NCBI RefSeq assembly: GCF_024582835.1
Contig: NZ_CP102097.1
Location: 620,001 to 684,000 of the forward strand
Length of the DNA stretch: 64,000 nucleotides
Direction: 5' to 3'
Origin: Vibrio japonicus
Lineage (GTDB): Bacteria; Pseudomonadota; Gammaproteobacteria; Enterobacterales; Vibrionaceae
Position numbers and translations under genes: made by a program. This document shows positions 26,086 to 35,976 of this stretch, one piece after another (positions within the stretch are counted from its first letter, which is position 1; the number at the start of each line of letters is the position of its first letter). The notes under the pieces are model-generated. The model was not told the DNA's origin and ran no database searches. It saw nothing but the letters and a program-made list of their open reading frames with translations.

Positions 26086-26919
26086 TTAAAGCAAACGACG
26101 TCGCAACCCCGCCTTCTCCAAAATACGTGTTGATATTTCCTCTACCGAAAGCGACGACGTATTGATGTATGGAATGGCTTCACGTCGGAACAACGATTCT
26201 ACGCTCGCCAATTCCGTCAAGCACTGCTCTGTACTGGCGTATTCGCTACCCGCAAGGCGATTCTCACGAATTTCCGTCAATCGTTCAGGATCAATGGTTA
26301 AGCCAAACAGTTTATGACGATGAATTTCAAACTCAGGAAGCAGCCTGAGTCGTTTGATGTCTTCTTCGATAAACGGGTAATTTACCACTCGCAGACCAAA
26401 CTGCATCGCCATATAAAGGCTGGTTGGCGTTTTACCGCTTCGGGATACCCCCAACAGAATGATGTCGGCCTGTTCTAGCCCCTTCAATGTAATACCATCA
26501 TCATGCGCTAGCGTGTACTCAACGGCTGCAATACGGTCAAAGTAGGTATCTGAGTCTTTCCCAACACTTCGCGAACGCTGTAATTTAGGCGAAGGATCCA
26601 TCTGGGTGTCATCTTGTACTTTCTGCACAATACTTTCCAGCACATCGTAGCAATGCGCTGGTGCTTTTAGGAGCATCCGCTTAAGTTCTGGAATAACGAT
26701 GGAGAAAAAAACCAAAGGCTTGACGCCGTTCACACGATTTGATGCCTCAATTTGTTTTAATAGCTCTTCCAGTTTGTCTTCACTTTCCACAAATGGGAAA
26801 GTCTTCTCATTAGTTTTGAATGAAAATTGACCTAGGACAACATGCCCTAAAGTCTCACATGTTATGGCCGTTCCGTCAGAAACATAGAATACATCACGAC
26901 TTTGACTATCAATTTGCAT
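26086..26919 (-). CDS. ppsR: PEP synthase regulatory protein (bifunctional kinase/pyrophosphorylase)
   Basis: Protein of 277 residues (DUF299) that switches PEP synthase off by ADP-dependent phosphorylation of its regulatory threonine and on by phosphate-dependent dephosphorylation. The N-terminus [16 protein letters not shown] and the P-loop [19 protein letters not shown] near 153-171 are diagnostic. [17 protein letters not shown] follows. It is divergent from ppsA, its target, a conserved pairing. ATG start at 26919. Confidence 0.95.
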   Translation of the reverse strand: MQIDSQSRDVFYVSDGTAITCETLGHVVLGQFSFKTNEKTFPFVESEDKLEELLKQIEASNRVNGVKPLVFFSIVIPELKRMLLKAPAHCYDVLESIVQKVQDDTQMDPSPKLQRSRSVGKDSDTYFDRIAAVEYTLAHDDGITLKGLEQADIILLGVSRSGKTPTSLYMAMQFGLRVVNYPFIEEDIKRLRLLPEFEIHRHKLFGLTIDPERLTEIRENRLAGSEYASTEQCLTELASVESLFRREAIPYINTSSLSVEEISTRILEKAGLRRRLL

Positions 26920-27010
26920 ATTTTATTTAAACTTTCAAATTCTTTTGAGTAGGATGAACACCATAATATAGATAACAAAGATAGGCTGACGTTACGTCCC
27001 CCACAGCTTT

Positions 27011-27031
27011 AAAAAATAGTGACTATTTTTT
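27011..27031. promoter_or_regulatory. Perfect 10-1-10 palindrome in the ppsR-ppsA intergenic region
   Basis: AAAAAATAGT-G-ACTATTTTTT, a perfect inverted repeat about 66 bases upstream of the ppsA start. It could be an operator or a hairpin in the ppsA leader. A loose Cra-like sequence (GCTAAAGCGTAAAC) follows at 27035 but is not convincing. Confidence 0.45.
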
Positions 27032-27096
27032 TGAGCTAAAGCGTAAACGTTTGCCTTTTAGAATCCCTACAAAGCTGCAATGTTTCGGAGATAGAC

Positions 27097-29469
27097 ATGC
27101 AAAACAATACCCTCTGGTTCAATGGCCTATCCATGGAAGATGTCGACAAAGTCGGCGGTAAAAATGCTTCACTTGGTGAAATGGTGTCTAACCTGTCAAA
27201 CGCTGGTGTTTCAGTGCCAAATGGCTTTGCGACAACCTCTTACGCGTTTAATCAGTTCCTTGATTTCGAAGGTCTAGACGAGCGCATTCACCAACTGCTT
27301 GATGAACTAGACGTTGAAGATGTGGAAGCCCTGCGCAAGACTGGTGCAACCATCCGTCAATGGGTTTTAGAAGCACCATTCCCAGCAGATCTTGAACAAG
27401 ATATCCGTACTAACTACCAAGAACTGATTGAAGGCAACACTGAACTGTCTGTTGCGGTTCGCTCTTCTGCTACCGCGGAAGATTTGCCAGATGCTTCATT
27501 TGCTGGTCAACAAGAAACGTTCCTGAACGTGAAAGGCATTGACGCAGTATTAGAAGCCACTAAGCACGTTTATGCTTCGCTATTTAATGATCGCGCTATC
27601 TCTTACCGCGTACACCAAGGTTTCGACCACAGAGGCATTTCACTATCGGCAGGTATCCAACGCATGGTACGTTCGGATAAAGCGTCTTCTGGTGTTATGT
27701 TCACTCTGGATACAGAATCAGGCTTTGACCAAGTGGTGTTCATCACTTCGGCTTGGGGTCTAGGTGAAATGGTCGTACAGGGCGCTGTGAACCCAGACGA
27801 GTTCTACGTACACAAACCACTGCTTGAAGCGGGCCAAAACGCTATCGTTAAGAAAACGTTTGGTTCTAAACTGACTAAGATGATCTACTCAACCAACCAA
27901 GAGATTGGTAAGCAGGTTGATATCGTTGATACTTCAGACGCAGAGCGCAGCGAATTCTCTCTAAACGAAGAAGAAATCAAAGAGCTAGCGAAACAAGCGA
28001 TGATCATCGAGAAGCACTACCAGCGTCCAATGGACATTGAGTGGGCAAAAGATGGTATCGATGGCAAACTATACATCGTTCAAGCTCGTCCTGAAACCGT
28101 GTGTTCTCAGAGCGATCAAAACGTTATTGAGCGCTACGAACTGAACAACAAAGCAGAAGTATTGGTAGAAGGTCGTGCAATCGGACAACGTATCGGCAGC
28201 GGTAAAGTTCGCCTAGTAGATTCACTGGATCAAATGTCTCTGGTTCAAGAAGGTGATGTTCTGGTTACAGACATGACTGACCCAGACTGGGAACCAGTAA
28301 TGAAAAAGGCTTCTGCCATTGTCACTAACCGTGGTGGCCGTACTTGTCACGCAGCAATCATTGCACGTGAGCTCGGTATCCCTGCTATCGTCGGTTGTGG
28401 TAACGCGACATCAAGCCTGACTGACGGCGCGACCGTAACTGTCTCTTGTGCTGAAGGTGAAACGGGTTACGTTTACCAAGGCGAACTGGACTTTGAAATC
28501 AAACGTTCTTCGGTTGACGAGCTACCACTGCTGTCTACGAAAGTGATGATGAACGTGGGTAACCCAGACCGCGCGTTTGATTTTGCTCAGATTCCAAACG
28601 AAGGTGTGGGCCTAGCGCGACTAGAATTCATCATCAACAAGATGATCGGCATTCACCCGAAAGCACTACTCAACTTCGATGCGCAAACTGACGAGCTAAA
28701 AGCAGAAATCACTCAACGTATTCGCGGCTACAAAGACCCAGTGGATTTCTACGTAAGCAAACTGACAGAAGGCGTGGCGACCATCGCAGCGGCATTCTGG
28801 CCAAAACGTGTCATCGTTCGTTTGTCTGACTTCAAATCAAACGAGTACAGCAACCTAGTCGGTGGCCAAGGCTACGAGCCGCACGAAGAAAACCCAATGC
28901 TAGGTTTCCGTGGTGCTTCTCGCTACATTTCTCCAGTGTTTGAAGACTGTTTCGAGCTAGAAACTCAAGCAATCAAACGCGTACGTAACGAAATGGGCTT
29001 GAAGAACGTTGAAATCATGATCCCGTTCGTTCGCACTCCAAGTGAAGCGGCATCGGTCATTGATTTGCTGGCTAAATTTGACCTACGCCGCGGCGACCAA
29101 GGTCTGAAAGTCATCATGATGTGTGAGCTGCCATCTAACGCGGTATTGGCTGACGAATTCTTGAAGTACTTCGATGGTTTCTCTATCGGCTCTAACGATA
29201 TGACTCAGCTAACACTGGGCTTAGACCGCGATTCAGGTGATGTTGCTCACTTGTTTGATGAGCGTAACCCAGCAGTGAAAGTGATGCTTAAGATGGCGAT
29301 TGATGCGGCAACGAAAGCGGGTAAATACGTAGGTATTTGTGGTCAAGGACCTTCAGACCATGACGACTTAGCAGAGTGGTTAATGGAGCAAGGTATTAGC
29401 TCTGTATCGCTAAACCCAGATACCGTTATTGATACGTGGCTAAAACTAGGCAACGTATCTACTAACTAA
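27097..29469 (+). CDS. ppsA: Phosphoenolpyruvate synthase
   Basis: Cytoplasmic enzyme of 790 residues making PEP, AMP and phosphate from pyruvate and ATP for gluconeogenesis. The N-terminal ATP-grasp domain has [11 protein letters not shown] near 20 and [23 protein letters not shown] near 115. The central phosphohistidine domain has catalytic His 418 in [13 protein letters not shown], next to the threonine that PpsR modifies. The C-terminal PEP-binding barrel contains [10 protein letters not shown] and [17 protein letters not shown] near 700. Length and all motifs fit E. coli PpsA. It is monocistronic with a strong terminator. Confidence 0.97.
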   Translation: MQNNTLWFNGLSMEDVDKVGGKNASLGEMVSNLSNAGVSVPNGFATTSYAFNQFLDFEGLDERIHQLLDELDVEDVEALRKTGATIRQWVLEAPFPADLEQDIRTNYQELIEGNTELSVAVRSSATAEDLPDASFAGQQETFLNVKGIDAVLEATKHVYASLFNDRAISYRVHQGFDHRGISLSAGIQRMVRSDKASSGVMFTLDTESGFDQVVFITSAWGLGEMVVQGAVNPDEFYVHKPLLEAGQNAIVKKTFGSKLTKMIYSTNQEIGKQVDIVDTSDAERSEFSLNEEEIKELAKQAMIIEKHYQRPMDIEWAKDGIDGKLYIVQARPETVCSQSDQNVIERYELNNKAEVLVEGRAIGQRIGSGKVRLVDSLDQMSLVQEGDVLVTDMTDPDWEPVMKKASAIVTNRGGRTCHAAIIARELGIPAIVGCGNATSSLTDGATVTVSCAEGETGYVYQGELDFEIKRSSVDELPLLSTKVMMNVGNPDRAFDFAQIPNEGVGLARLEFIINKMIGIHPKALLNFDAQTDELKAEITQRIRGYKDPVDFYVSKLTEGVATIAAAFWPKRVIVRLSDFKSNEYSNLVGGQGYEPHEENPMLGFRGASRYISPVFEDCFELETQAIKRVRNEMGLKNVEIMIPFVRTPSEAASVIDLLAKFDLRRGDQGLKVIMMCELPSNAVLADEFLKYFDGFSIGSNDMTQLTLGLDRDSGDVAHLFDERNPAVKVMLKMAIDAATKAGKYVGICGQGPSDHDDLAEWLMEQGISSVSLNPDTVIDTWLKLGNVSTN

Positions 29470-29487
29470 TAATTAGACGAAATAACA

Positions 29488-29510
29488 AAGGCGGCTCAGT
29501 GAGCCGCCTT
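29488..29510. terminator. Terminator after ppsA
   Basis: AAGGCGGCTC / GAGCCGCCTT stem with AGT loop, then TTCTTTAT. It is convergent with ompW and may act for both. Confidence 0.92.
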
Positions 29511-29559
29511 TTCTTTATCTAATAAACTTGAGTTGCGAAAGTTCGCCTTCACACCAATA

Positions 29560-30204
29560 TTAGAACTTGTAACCGCCGCCAATCATAAATACCCAAGGGT
29601 CGATTTCAACGTCCGTTGTATGCTTTTCACCATTGAAAGTGTAATTCGCCTCCGTTTCGATATCGATATACCAAACTGACGCGTTAACAAACCAATCGTC
29701 TGTGAGCATGTAGTCGAGACCCGCATTAGCGGCTAGCCCCCAAGAATCATCCAAATCAAGGCCATCAAGACCCGCAGCTTTACCTTTGCCTTTAAACTCT
29801 TCATCAAAGAAGAATGTATAGTTAATACCTGCACCTACGTATGGACGAAACTTGCTTTCTGCCTGGCCAAAATAGTATTGCAACATAAAGGTTGGTGGGA
29901 GGTGCTTAGTATCTGCAATAGTCCCTAGATCAAGTAGATCTGTCTCAATATCATGTTTAAACGGCGTTGCTGCCAACACTTCAAAACTGATGTTATCCGT
30001 GAACATGTAGCCGAAAGTCAAACCCAGCTGGACGTCGGATTTCACTTCTAATTCATCACTACTACCTAAAATTTTATCACTGCTGTCATTAGGTACTACC
30101 GCAGCTAAACCGCCACGAACAATAAAGTCACCTTCTTTATGAGCAAGCGCACTCCCTGAAGCGAGAAGAGCAAAGACCGCGACACTGCATAATGTTTTTT
30201 TCAT
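29560..30204 (-). CDS. ompW: OmpW-family outer-membrane protein
   Basis: Eight-stranded beta-barrel of 214 residues with a signal peptide ending at SGSALA. Family features: HKEGDFIVRGGLAAVVPND at the mature N-terminus, LGLTFGYMFTDNISFEVLAATPFKHDI near 65, LPPTFMLQYYFG near 102, FRPYVGAGINYTFFF near 118 and the terminal WVFMIGGGYKF. OmpW forms a narrow hydrophobic channel for small molecules. A perfect FNR box 92 bases upstream suggests oxygen-responsive control, as known for E. coli ompW. Confidence 0.93.
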   Translation of the reverse strand: MKKTLCSVAVFALLASGSALAHKEGDFIVRGGLAAVVPNDSSDKILGSSDELEVKSDVQLGLTFGYMFTDNISFEVLAATPFKHDIETDLLDLGTIADTKHLPPTFMLQYYFGQAESKFRPYVGAGINYTFFFDEEFKGKGKAAGLDGLDLDDSWGLAANAGLDYMLTDDWFVNASVWYIDIETEANYTFNGEKHTTDVEIDPWVFMIGGGYKF

Positions 30205-30295
30205 TGTAATTTCCTTAACGTAGGGCTTTGTAATTCATGACCTTTCGAGTCATTTTTATTTTGCGGGAAAAGTAGCACACAATAACCATACACTT

Positions 30296-30309
30296 TTGAT
30301 GGAAATCAA
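30296..30309. promoter_or_regulatory. FNR-type binding site upstream of ompW
   Basis: TTGATGGAAATCAA is an exact match to the FNR consensus TTGAT-N4-ATCAA. It lies 92 bases upstream of the ompW start, compatible with a class II activator position if transcription starts near 30261. Confidence 0.75.
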
Positions 30310-30418
30310 TTTATGTAACTTAGTAGCTATTCAATTACATTTATATCGATTAGATCACTCTCTTATGCAACATTAGTGACATTCATGTAATGCAGCTTTT
30401 GCGTATATCACATGAAAA

Positions 30419-30438
30419 AAAGCTCCCGAAGGAGCTTT
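30419..30438 (-). terminator. Terminator of the M23 peptidase gene
   Basis: AAAGCTCC / GGAGCTTT stem with a four-base loop, followed on the minus strand by a run of T residues. Confidence 0.9.
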
Positions 30439-30455
30439 ATTATTTAAGTATCTTT

Positions 30456-31766
30456 TTAGCCAGCTGGTGTGTCTTTGCTTTGACGTGCAATTAAGGCTTC
30501 TTGTTCCTTTATCATTTTCGCAAATTCGTCCCTACGAGCTTTAAAGCCCGCCATTTCATTCTGCGGAACCGAGTTTGCCATCGGAATATTGGCTCGCATT
30601 GCATTAACTGGTCGGCCACGGTCGATGAGTTCATAGTGAATATGTGGACCGGTCACTCGCCCTGTTGAACCTGACAGACCTACGCGCTGACCACGTGATA
30701 CTTTCTGACCTTTACGAACCAGGATCTTACTGAGGTGCAAATAACGCGTTTTGTAACGGTTACCATGCTCAACAACGACATACTTACCCGCATAAGGGTG
30801 GTTACGAGTCAGTATCACGACACCGTCACCAGTAGATACGATTGGCGTGCCTGTTGGAGTCGCCCAATCCGTGCCGTTATGAGGCGCAACACGGCCAGTT
30901 ACTGGGTGTTTACGCGTCGGGTTAAAATTGGAGCTCAAGCGATAATTACCAAGGATAGGTTTACGTTGGAACGCTCGCTCTAGGCTTTCACCACTATAAT
31001 CGTAATATTGACCGTCGGTATGAAGGTAGGCAGTCAATTCTCGGCCTCGATTCACAATTCGAATCGCTTGCAGTTCTTCATTCCCGGTGAATACACCATT
31101 GACAGTCTGACGTGATTGCACCACTTCAAACTTGTCACCCGCTCTTAAATCTCGAGAGAAATTTACTTTCTCTTTCAACAGAGTAACGATCTGGCTTACC
31201 TGCTTAGCCCCTAGACCGAGCGAGTAGACTGACTCAGAAAAGCTCCCATGAATGGACCCAACCAATGCACGAGAACTCCACTCCCCCGGAATCTTTATAT
31301 CTTCAAACTCGTAACTTCCATCGTCTAACCTTGAGTAAACAGCGCTTTCTACCAAGCTAAAAACAAGTTCCATCTTCTGTAGATTGCCATTTTCGTCGTT
31401 TTTCCAAAAACGCAGCTTGTTACCTGGTTTCAATGTATCTAATGCCAGATAGTTAAGATCGGTTGCCATCACGCTCATTAATTCGCTATAGCCAAATCCA
31501 AGTTGTTCAAAAATCACACTTAGAGTGTCGCCCGACTGAATTGTATATTCATAGTCCGGCATATCTACATGCGAAAATTCAGCGTGTTTGAGTTCGGAAG
31601 TCACCTCCGACTCTGGAATAGACAAATCAATAGTACGAGTGAAAGGGTGATTGGGGTTTGTCGAAGAAAGCGCCACAGCGACCAGCACTGGTAGGCTCAA
31701 AAGTGACAACTTTTTTAAATTTGAAAGCTCATTTAGGCGACTCATTACTGTTGTTTTAGCGCACAC
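30456..31766 (-). CDS. shyA: M23 peptidoglycan DD-endopeptidase, ShyA-type
   Basis: Zinc endopeptidase of 436 residues that cuts D-Ala-mDAP cross-links to allow cell-wall growth. An N-terminal signal anchor (LSLLSLPVLVAVALSS) is followed by a LysM-like domain (YTIQSGDTLSVIFEQLGFG near 74), a middle domain, and the LytM domain. Zinc ligands are H296 and D300 (HNGTD) and H377 in HIHYEL; H375 and H334 complete the site. Domain order matches V. cholerae ShyA. The start is uncertain: GTG 31766 has a passable ribosome-binding site, ATG 31745 is the alternative. Confidence 0.9.
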   Translation of the reverse strand: MCAKTTVMSRLNELSNLKKLSLLSLPVLVAVALSSTNPNHPFTRTIDLSIPESEVTSELKHAEFSHVDMPDYEYTIQSGDTLSVIFEQLGFGYSELMSVMATDLNYLALDTLKPGNKLRFWKNDENGNLQKMELVFSLVESAVYSRLDDGSYEFEDIKIPGEWSSRALVGSIHGSFSESVYSLGLGAKQVSQIVTLLKEKVNFSRDLRAGDKFEVVQSRQTVNGVFTGNEELQAIRIVNRGRELTAYLHTDGQYYDYSGESLERAFQRKPILGNYRLSSNFNPTRKHPVTGRVAPHNGTDWATPTGTPIVSTGDGVVILTRNHPYAGKYVVVEHGNRYKTRYLHLSKILVRKGQKVSRGQRVGLSGSTGRVTGPHIHYELIDRGRPVNAMRANIPMANSVPQNEMAGFKARRDEFAKMIKEQEALIARQSKDTPAG

Positions 31767-31898
31767 AGCTTTACCCTTAGTACTAAAAGAAAGTGCTAAG
31801 ATTACGAATTTATGGAAGATTTGTCACCTAGCGAATGTAAAAGTTAGATCAAAGAGAGGTGCGAATTTGCACCTCTCTAAAACAAAAAACTGACCGAA

Positions 31899-32198
31899 TT
31901 ATTGATAAGTGCTGACTAAGCTATTGTCTTCACCAAAAACATTCGGCTTGAACGTGTCAGATTGAGGGTCATTCACCCACTTATTGTCATCAACCAAATA
32001 GCGAAACTCGAAGTGCGCATCTTTAGGTAATCGAGTTTTAAACTTATAAGATTTCGTTTTAGCCACCTTCTTCATTTCTGCTGGTTGCCAATCGAGAAAA
32101 TCGGCAACAATTGCAGCGGATTGCTCGACTTCTGATGCTGGCAGCTCAAAAGTAACCTCTACTTCATCCTTGGTTTTAAAATATCGTTTACTAATCAT
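31899..32198 (-). CDS. Small stand-alone CBM48/isoamylase early-set-like protein
   Basis: Protein of 99 residues consisting of one domain resembling the AMPK glycogen-binding / isoamylase N-terminal fold: VTFELPASEVEQSAAIVADFLDW, then the conserved-type FEFRYLVDDNKWVNDP and a terminal DNSLVSTYQ. No enzyme is attached. Such small proteins occur in Vibrionaceae and are of unknown role, perhaps glycogen-associated. The start is ATG 32198 after AGGGAAGAG; the 32-base gap from its stop to the region's edge holds no clear terminator. Confidence 0.75.
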   Translation of the reverse strand: MISKRYFKTKDEVEVTFELPASEVEQSAAIVADFLDWQPAEMKKVAKTKSYKFKTRLPKDAHFEFRYLVDDNKWVNDPQSDTFKPNVFGEDNSLVSTYQ

Positions 32199-32276
32199 AA
32201 TCTCTTCCCTAAACAGCAATTCTTTTCTAAGCAGCTCAAACAATAAGCAAGGTTCGTCGCTTTTACAACCGAATTT

Positions 32277-32894
32277 TTATTCAAGCAGGCGTAGTACTCC
32301 TGAGTTAGCCAATTCAAACTTTAACGTTGATTTTGATGTAGGAACATCTGCCATTGCTTGTCCCTCGCTGTGAGCATAAAAGCTTACGTCCAGCACATTA
32401 TCCGTTAAAGAAATCGCCTCTACTTTAATCCGATCGCCAAGTAAATGGCTCTCTCTCGTGATCATCCGCTTTAAGGCCTCATCATAGTGGAAGCGCGTAA
32501 GATAGTAGAAAACGCCACTTCCTTGATTAGACACACTCATCACAGACACATAATCCGTGCTATTCACGGGCAGCATCCACTTTGTAAATATCGTTATATT
32601 CCCTCGCTCGGAACCAGCATCATAACGGCCTGTCACCACTTCAGAAGCTGCATCATTCGTTTCAATAAAACTATAGGCGTGACTGTTTGGCACTTCAATT
32701 GTCCATGGGTTAGGCGTTGAAATCCCAAACACGGATTTCAAAACTTCATCTTGATTTTGCTGTGTCCTTGGAAACTTATCGAGTATCTCTTGATCACTCA
32801 TACTGAATCGATATAGACCTGCAACAACCACAATGATGAGAAGCAAAATAGGAATAAGCAGGATTAAAGGAACTGGAAGTAGACGTTTCTTCAT
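32277..32894 (-). CDS. Hypothetical membrane-anchored periplasmic protein
   Basis: Not recognised. The product has 205 residues with an N-terminal membrane anchor (LLPVPLILLIPILLLIIVVVAGL) and a soluble domain rich in short beta-like segments, predicted to face the periplasm. ATG 32894 was chosen, downstream of GAGAG; a TTG 12 bases earlier is in frame. It lies 78 bases upstream of the CBM48-like gene on the same strand, so co-transcription is possible. Confidence 0.65.
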   Translation of the reverse strand: MKKRLLPVPLILLIPILLLIIVVVAGLYRFSMSDQEILDKFPRTQQNQDEVLKSVFGISTPNPWTIEVPNSHAYSFIETNDAASEVVTGRYDAGSERGNITIFTKWMLPVNSTDYVSVMSVSNQGSGVFYYLTRFHYDEALKRMITRESHLLGDRIKVEAISLTDNVLDVSFYAHSEGQAMADVPTSKSTLKFELANSGVLRLLE

Positions 32895-33029
32895 TTTTTC
32901 TCTCAATAAAAATCTAAGTGAGTAATGTTACATTACTAACCCGTAACATTTGACCAATTCGGCTTTACTGTCCTAAAAATAGTGACATAGGCTTTATATC
33001 TTTTGTCTTCTATACGAATGGGAGTTGCA

Positions 33030-33437
33030 GTGAAGTCCAAAACGCAAGTACGTACTGCCGAATGTAGCTGCGGCCAGGTCAAACTTATATGTAATGGTGA
33101 ACCTGAGCGTACAGCCATCTGCCATTGCTTTGAGTGCCAAAAAAGAACGGGAAGCGTGTTTGGTGTGCAAGCAAGGTTTAATAAAGAACAAGTCTCGTAC
33201 AGTGGTGAAATGAATGAATACACCCGTATTTCAGATACAGGAAACCAAGTGACCTATTACTTCTGTCCTCGCTGTAGCACCACGATGCTACTTAGCCTGT
33301 CTGCCGCCCCAAACATCGTAGTTGTCCCCGTAGGAATATTTAACCATCAGGACCTACCCACACCCAGCTTCTCTGTCTATGAGTTAAGAATGCATTCTTG
33401 GGTTAAGTTCGACTGCCAAGTGGAACGTCACTTTTGA
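33030..33437 (+). CDS. GFA-family (glutathione-dependent formaldehyde-activating-like) zinc protein
   Basis: Small zinc protein of about 135 residues with the GFA/CENP-V fold. Cysteine ligands: CSCGQV near the N-terminus, CHCFECQKRTGS near 33, and CPRC near 82. The family includes enzymes acting on S-hydroxymethyl-glutathione, but most members have no proven substrate. GTG 33030 with GGGAG upstream is the preferred start; ATG 33018 is an alternative. It is a single-gene unit. Confidence 0.85.
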   Translation: MKSKTQVRTAECSCGQVKLICNGEPERTAICHCFECQKRTGSVFGVQARFNKEQVSYSGEMNEYTRISDTGNQVTYYFCPRCSTTMLLSLSAAPNIVVVPVGIFNHQDLPTPSFSVYELRMHSWVKFDCQVERHF

Positions 33438-33526
33438 TTGTTTAAGATCAAGTTGTTTCATAGATTTGAAGTGTTTAGTCATAGCTCTAACGGTATAATC
33501 CTTCTCTTCATACTGAGGGGCTGAAT

Positions 33527-34210
33527 GTGATATCTAAATTACCGAAATGGGTAGAATACGGCGCTTTTCTACTCGCTTTATTGGCGGGCGTTGTGAATGC
33601 GATTGGATTACTTGGCTTTCAACACCAAGCCGTCTCACATGTATCAGGAACCTTCACTCTGCTGGGAACGCACCTCAGTGCGTTTGATCATCAAACTATC
33701 CACCTTCTTATGGTTGTGGTGAGTTTCATGTTAGGTGCGGTTTTAAGTGGGACATTCATCGAAGGAACAGCACTAAAACTTGGCCGACGATATGGAGTCG
33801 CGCTCTGTATAGAAAGTGGGCTTCTGTACATCGCTTACCTATTGCTTATGGATGGCGAACTCTCGGGTCAGTACTTTGCGTCTGCCGCATGTGGGCTACA
33901 GAATGCGATGATTACAACGTTCAGTGGCGCAGTCGTTCGCACCACTCATATGACTGGTATTATCACCGATCTGGGGATAATGATAGGTGCTCGTCTACGC
34001 GGTCAACATTTTGATTTTCGCAAAGCAAAACTCTTTATTTTTATTCTCTTCGGCTTTCTAGCTGGGGGATTGATTGGAGGAAAACTTTTCGTACTGTATT
34101 CTCTATCTGCTCTATTAATGCCCATTTTCTTTGCCCTGATATTGGCAATTTTTTATTGGTTCTACCTTTATGCATCTAATGACAAACATGTCAACCAAGA
34201 TCACAAATAA
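33527..34210 (+). CDS. DUF1275 (YoaK) family membrane protein
   Basis: Inner-membrane protein of 227 residues with about six hydrophobic helices. Family hallmarks: the first helix AFLLALLAGVVNAIGLLGF, the VSHVSGTFTLLG motif near 38, and CGLQNAMITTFSGAVVRTTHMTGIITDLG near 120. Function is unknown. It is a single gene with an AGGGGC sequence before the start codon. Confidence 0.88.
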   Translation: MISKLPKWVEYGAFLLALLAGVVNAIGLLGFQHQAVSHVSGTFTLLGTHLSAFDHQTIHLLMVVVSFMLGAVLSGTFIEGTALKLGRRYGVALCIESGLLYIAYLLLMDGELSGQYFASAACGLQNAMITTFSGAVVRTTHMTGIITDLGIMIGARLRGQHFDFRKAKLFIFILFGFLAGGLIGGKLFVLYSLSALLMPIFFALILAIFYWFYLYASNDKHVNQDHK

Positions 34211-34431
34211 AACAAAAAACCAAAGAAGTTAACATAATTACTACAATTATCTAGTAGAATCTCTTTGTATCGAATTTATTGTTGAATATTTAACGATGAT
34301 TAATGAATAGTATTGCAAAGAGATTCCAAAGGCATTACTCTCCATCCGTATGACGATATATGGATGTTTAGTGAATATATATGCCAACTTGGATAGGCAT
34401 GCTATTGACTAGTAGTAACATGAGAAATCTA

Positions 34432-35802
34432 ATGTCAAATCAAGCTCAAACGATCACACAGCCAAAAGCTAAGGGCAACTTTTGGATGTTTTTAATCCCA
34501 TCACTGGTGGGACTGTTCCTATTCATGGCTCCTATCAGCTATCAAGGTGATATCACAATCCCTGTTGCGGTACTGGCTAAACTCCTTCAAAACGTTATTG
34601 GCGACCACTTAGTTAGCGTTGTCACTGCAATTATCGCTTTTATGGCAGCGGCATCCGTGCTGTTCAGCATCGCTAAGCCGTCTTTTATTGCTAACAACTC
34701 ATTTTTGAACGGCTTATTCAGCCCGTCTCCTATCTGGTTAGCAGTCCGTGCAATCGGTGGTATTGCTGTAGTGATGGCTTACTTCCAAGTCGGCCCTGAA
34801 GCAGTATGGGAAGAAAATACAGGTGGCCTAGTGCTAGAGGGGCTTCTTCCTACTCTATTCTCCGTCTTCATCTTTGCTGGGTTGCTGCTACCGCTGTTGA
34901 TGAACTTTGGCCTACTTGAACTTGTCGGTACGCTCCTTTGTAAGGTCATGCGCCCTGTGTTTAACCTACCTGGCCGTAGCGCGATTGATTGTATCGCTTC
35001 ATGGTTAGGTGATGGCTCTGTAGGTATTCTATTAACCAGCAAACAATATGAAGAAAAATTCTATACTCAGCGTGAAGCTGCCGTTGTAGGTACGACCTTC
35101 TCAGCGGTTTCGATTACCTTCAGCTTAGTCGTTATTGCTCAAGTGGAACTGGAGCATCTATTCCTTCCATTTTACGGTGCAGTTTGTTTAGCTGGTATTG
35201 TCGCAGCAATCATCATTCCACGACTACCACCGCTTAGCACAAAGAAAGACACATTCATTGATGGTACCAAACCTGAAAAAGACGCCGATGCAATTCCAGA
35301 AGGTTACACAAGCGTATCTTGGGGTATGGAGTTAGCACTTGCAAAAGCAAGCAAAGTGAAATCTTTTAAAGATGTCTTCAGTGAAGGTGTTCAAAACGCT
35401 ATCGATATGGTGTTTGGCGTTCTTCCAGTTGTGATGGGCTTGGGAACGATCGCTCTAGTGGTCGCAGAATACACGCCAGTATTCAGCATCCTAGGTCAAC
35501 CGTTCATTCCATTCCTAGAGCTACTGCAGATCCCTGAAGCGGCAGCAGCGTCTGAAACGATTGTGGTTGGTTTTGCTGATATGTTTATTCCAGCCATTCT
35601 GGCAGCGTCTATCGACAGTGAAATGACTCGCTTCGTGATCGCAGCAATGTCGGTAACTCAACTTATCTATATGTCTGAAGTTGGTGCTTTATTATTAGGC
35701 AGCCGTATTCCAGTTAACATTTTTGAGCTGTTTGTAATCTTCATATTACGTACATTGATTACACTACCCGTTATTGCAGGTGTAGCTCACTTGATTTTCT
35801 GA
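34432..35802 (+). CDS. YjiH-family membrane protein with nucleoside-recognition (Gate) domains
   Basis: Inner-membrane protein of about 456 residues with roughly ten helices. Two Gate-type blocks are visible: FAGLLLPLLMNFGLLELVGTLLCKVMRPVFNLPGRSAIDCIASWLGD near 160-205, and a second near 335-400 with AIDMVFGVLPVVMGLGTIALV and ADMFIPAILAA. Homologous Gate domains occur in nucleoside transporters and sporulation proteins, and the substrate of YjiH proteins is unknown. ATG 34432 was chosen; in-frame ATGs at 34420 and 34381 are possible. Confidence 0.85.
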   Translation: MSNQAQTITQPKAKGNFWMFLIPSLVGLFLFMAPISYQGDITIPVAVLAKLLQNVIGDHLVSVVTAIIAFMAAASVLFSIAKPSFIANNSFLNGLFSPSPIWLAVRAIGGIAVVMAYFQVGPEAVWEENTGGLVLEGLLPTLFSVFIFAGLLLPLLMNFGLLELVGTLLCKVMRPVFNLPGRSAIDCIASWLGDGSVGILLTSKQYEEKFYTQREAAVVGTTFSAVSITFSLVVIAQVELEHLFLPFYGAVCLAGIVAAIIIPRLPPLSTKKDTFIDGTKPEKDADAIPEGYTSVSWGMELALAKASKVKSFKDVFSEGVQNAIDMVFGVLPVVMGLGTIALVVAEYTPVFSILGQPFIPFLELLQIPEAAAASETIVVGFADMFIPAILAASIDSEMTRFVIAAMSVTQLIYMSEVGALLLGSRIPVNIFELFVIFILRTLITLPVIAGVAHLIF

Positions 35803-35823
35803 TAATCAACTTAAATAACTGGT

Positions 35824-35847
35824 AAAGCCCTCAATTTTGAGGGCTTT
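35824..35847 (+). terminator. Terminator after yjiH-like gene
   Basis: Perfect 11-bp stem AAAGCCCTCAA / TTGAGGGCTTT with a short loop, followed by TTT. Confidence 0.92.
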
Positions 35848-35976
35848 TTTAATGTCTTGCGTCCTAGCAGGAACTTCCATCAGACCCATCTAAACGCCTG
35901 TTTCACGATAAAAAACGCCCCTTTTAAAGAGCATTATGTATATAATCAACAATAAGCCAACTCACCCGGAGGAACT

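Noticed and set aside
27035..27048. Possible Cra (FruR) site before ppsA
   Set aside because: GCTAAAGCGTAAAC departs from the Cra consensus at key positions.
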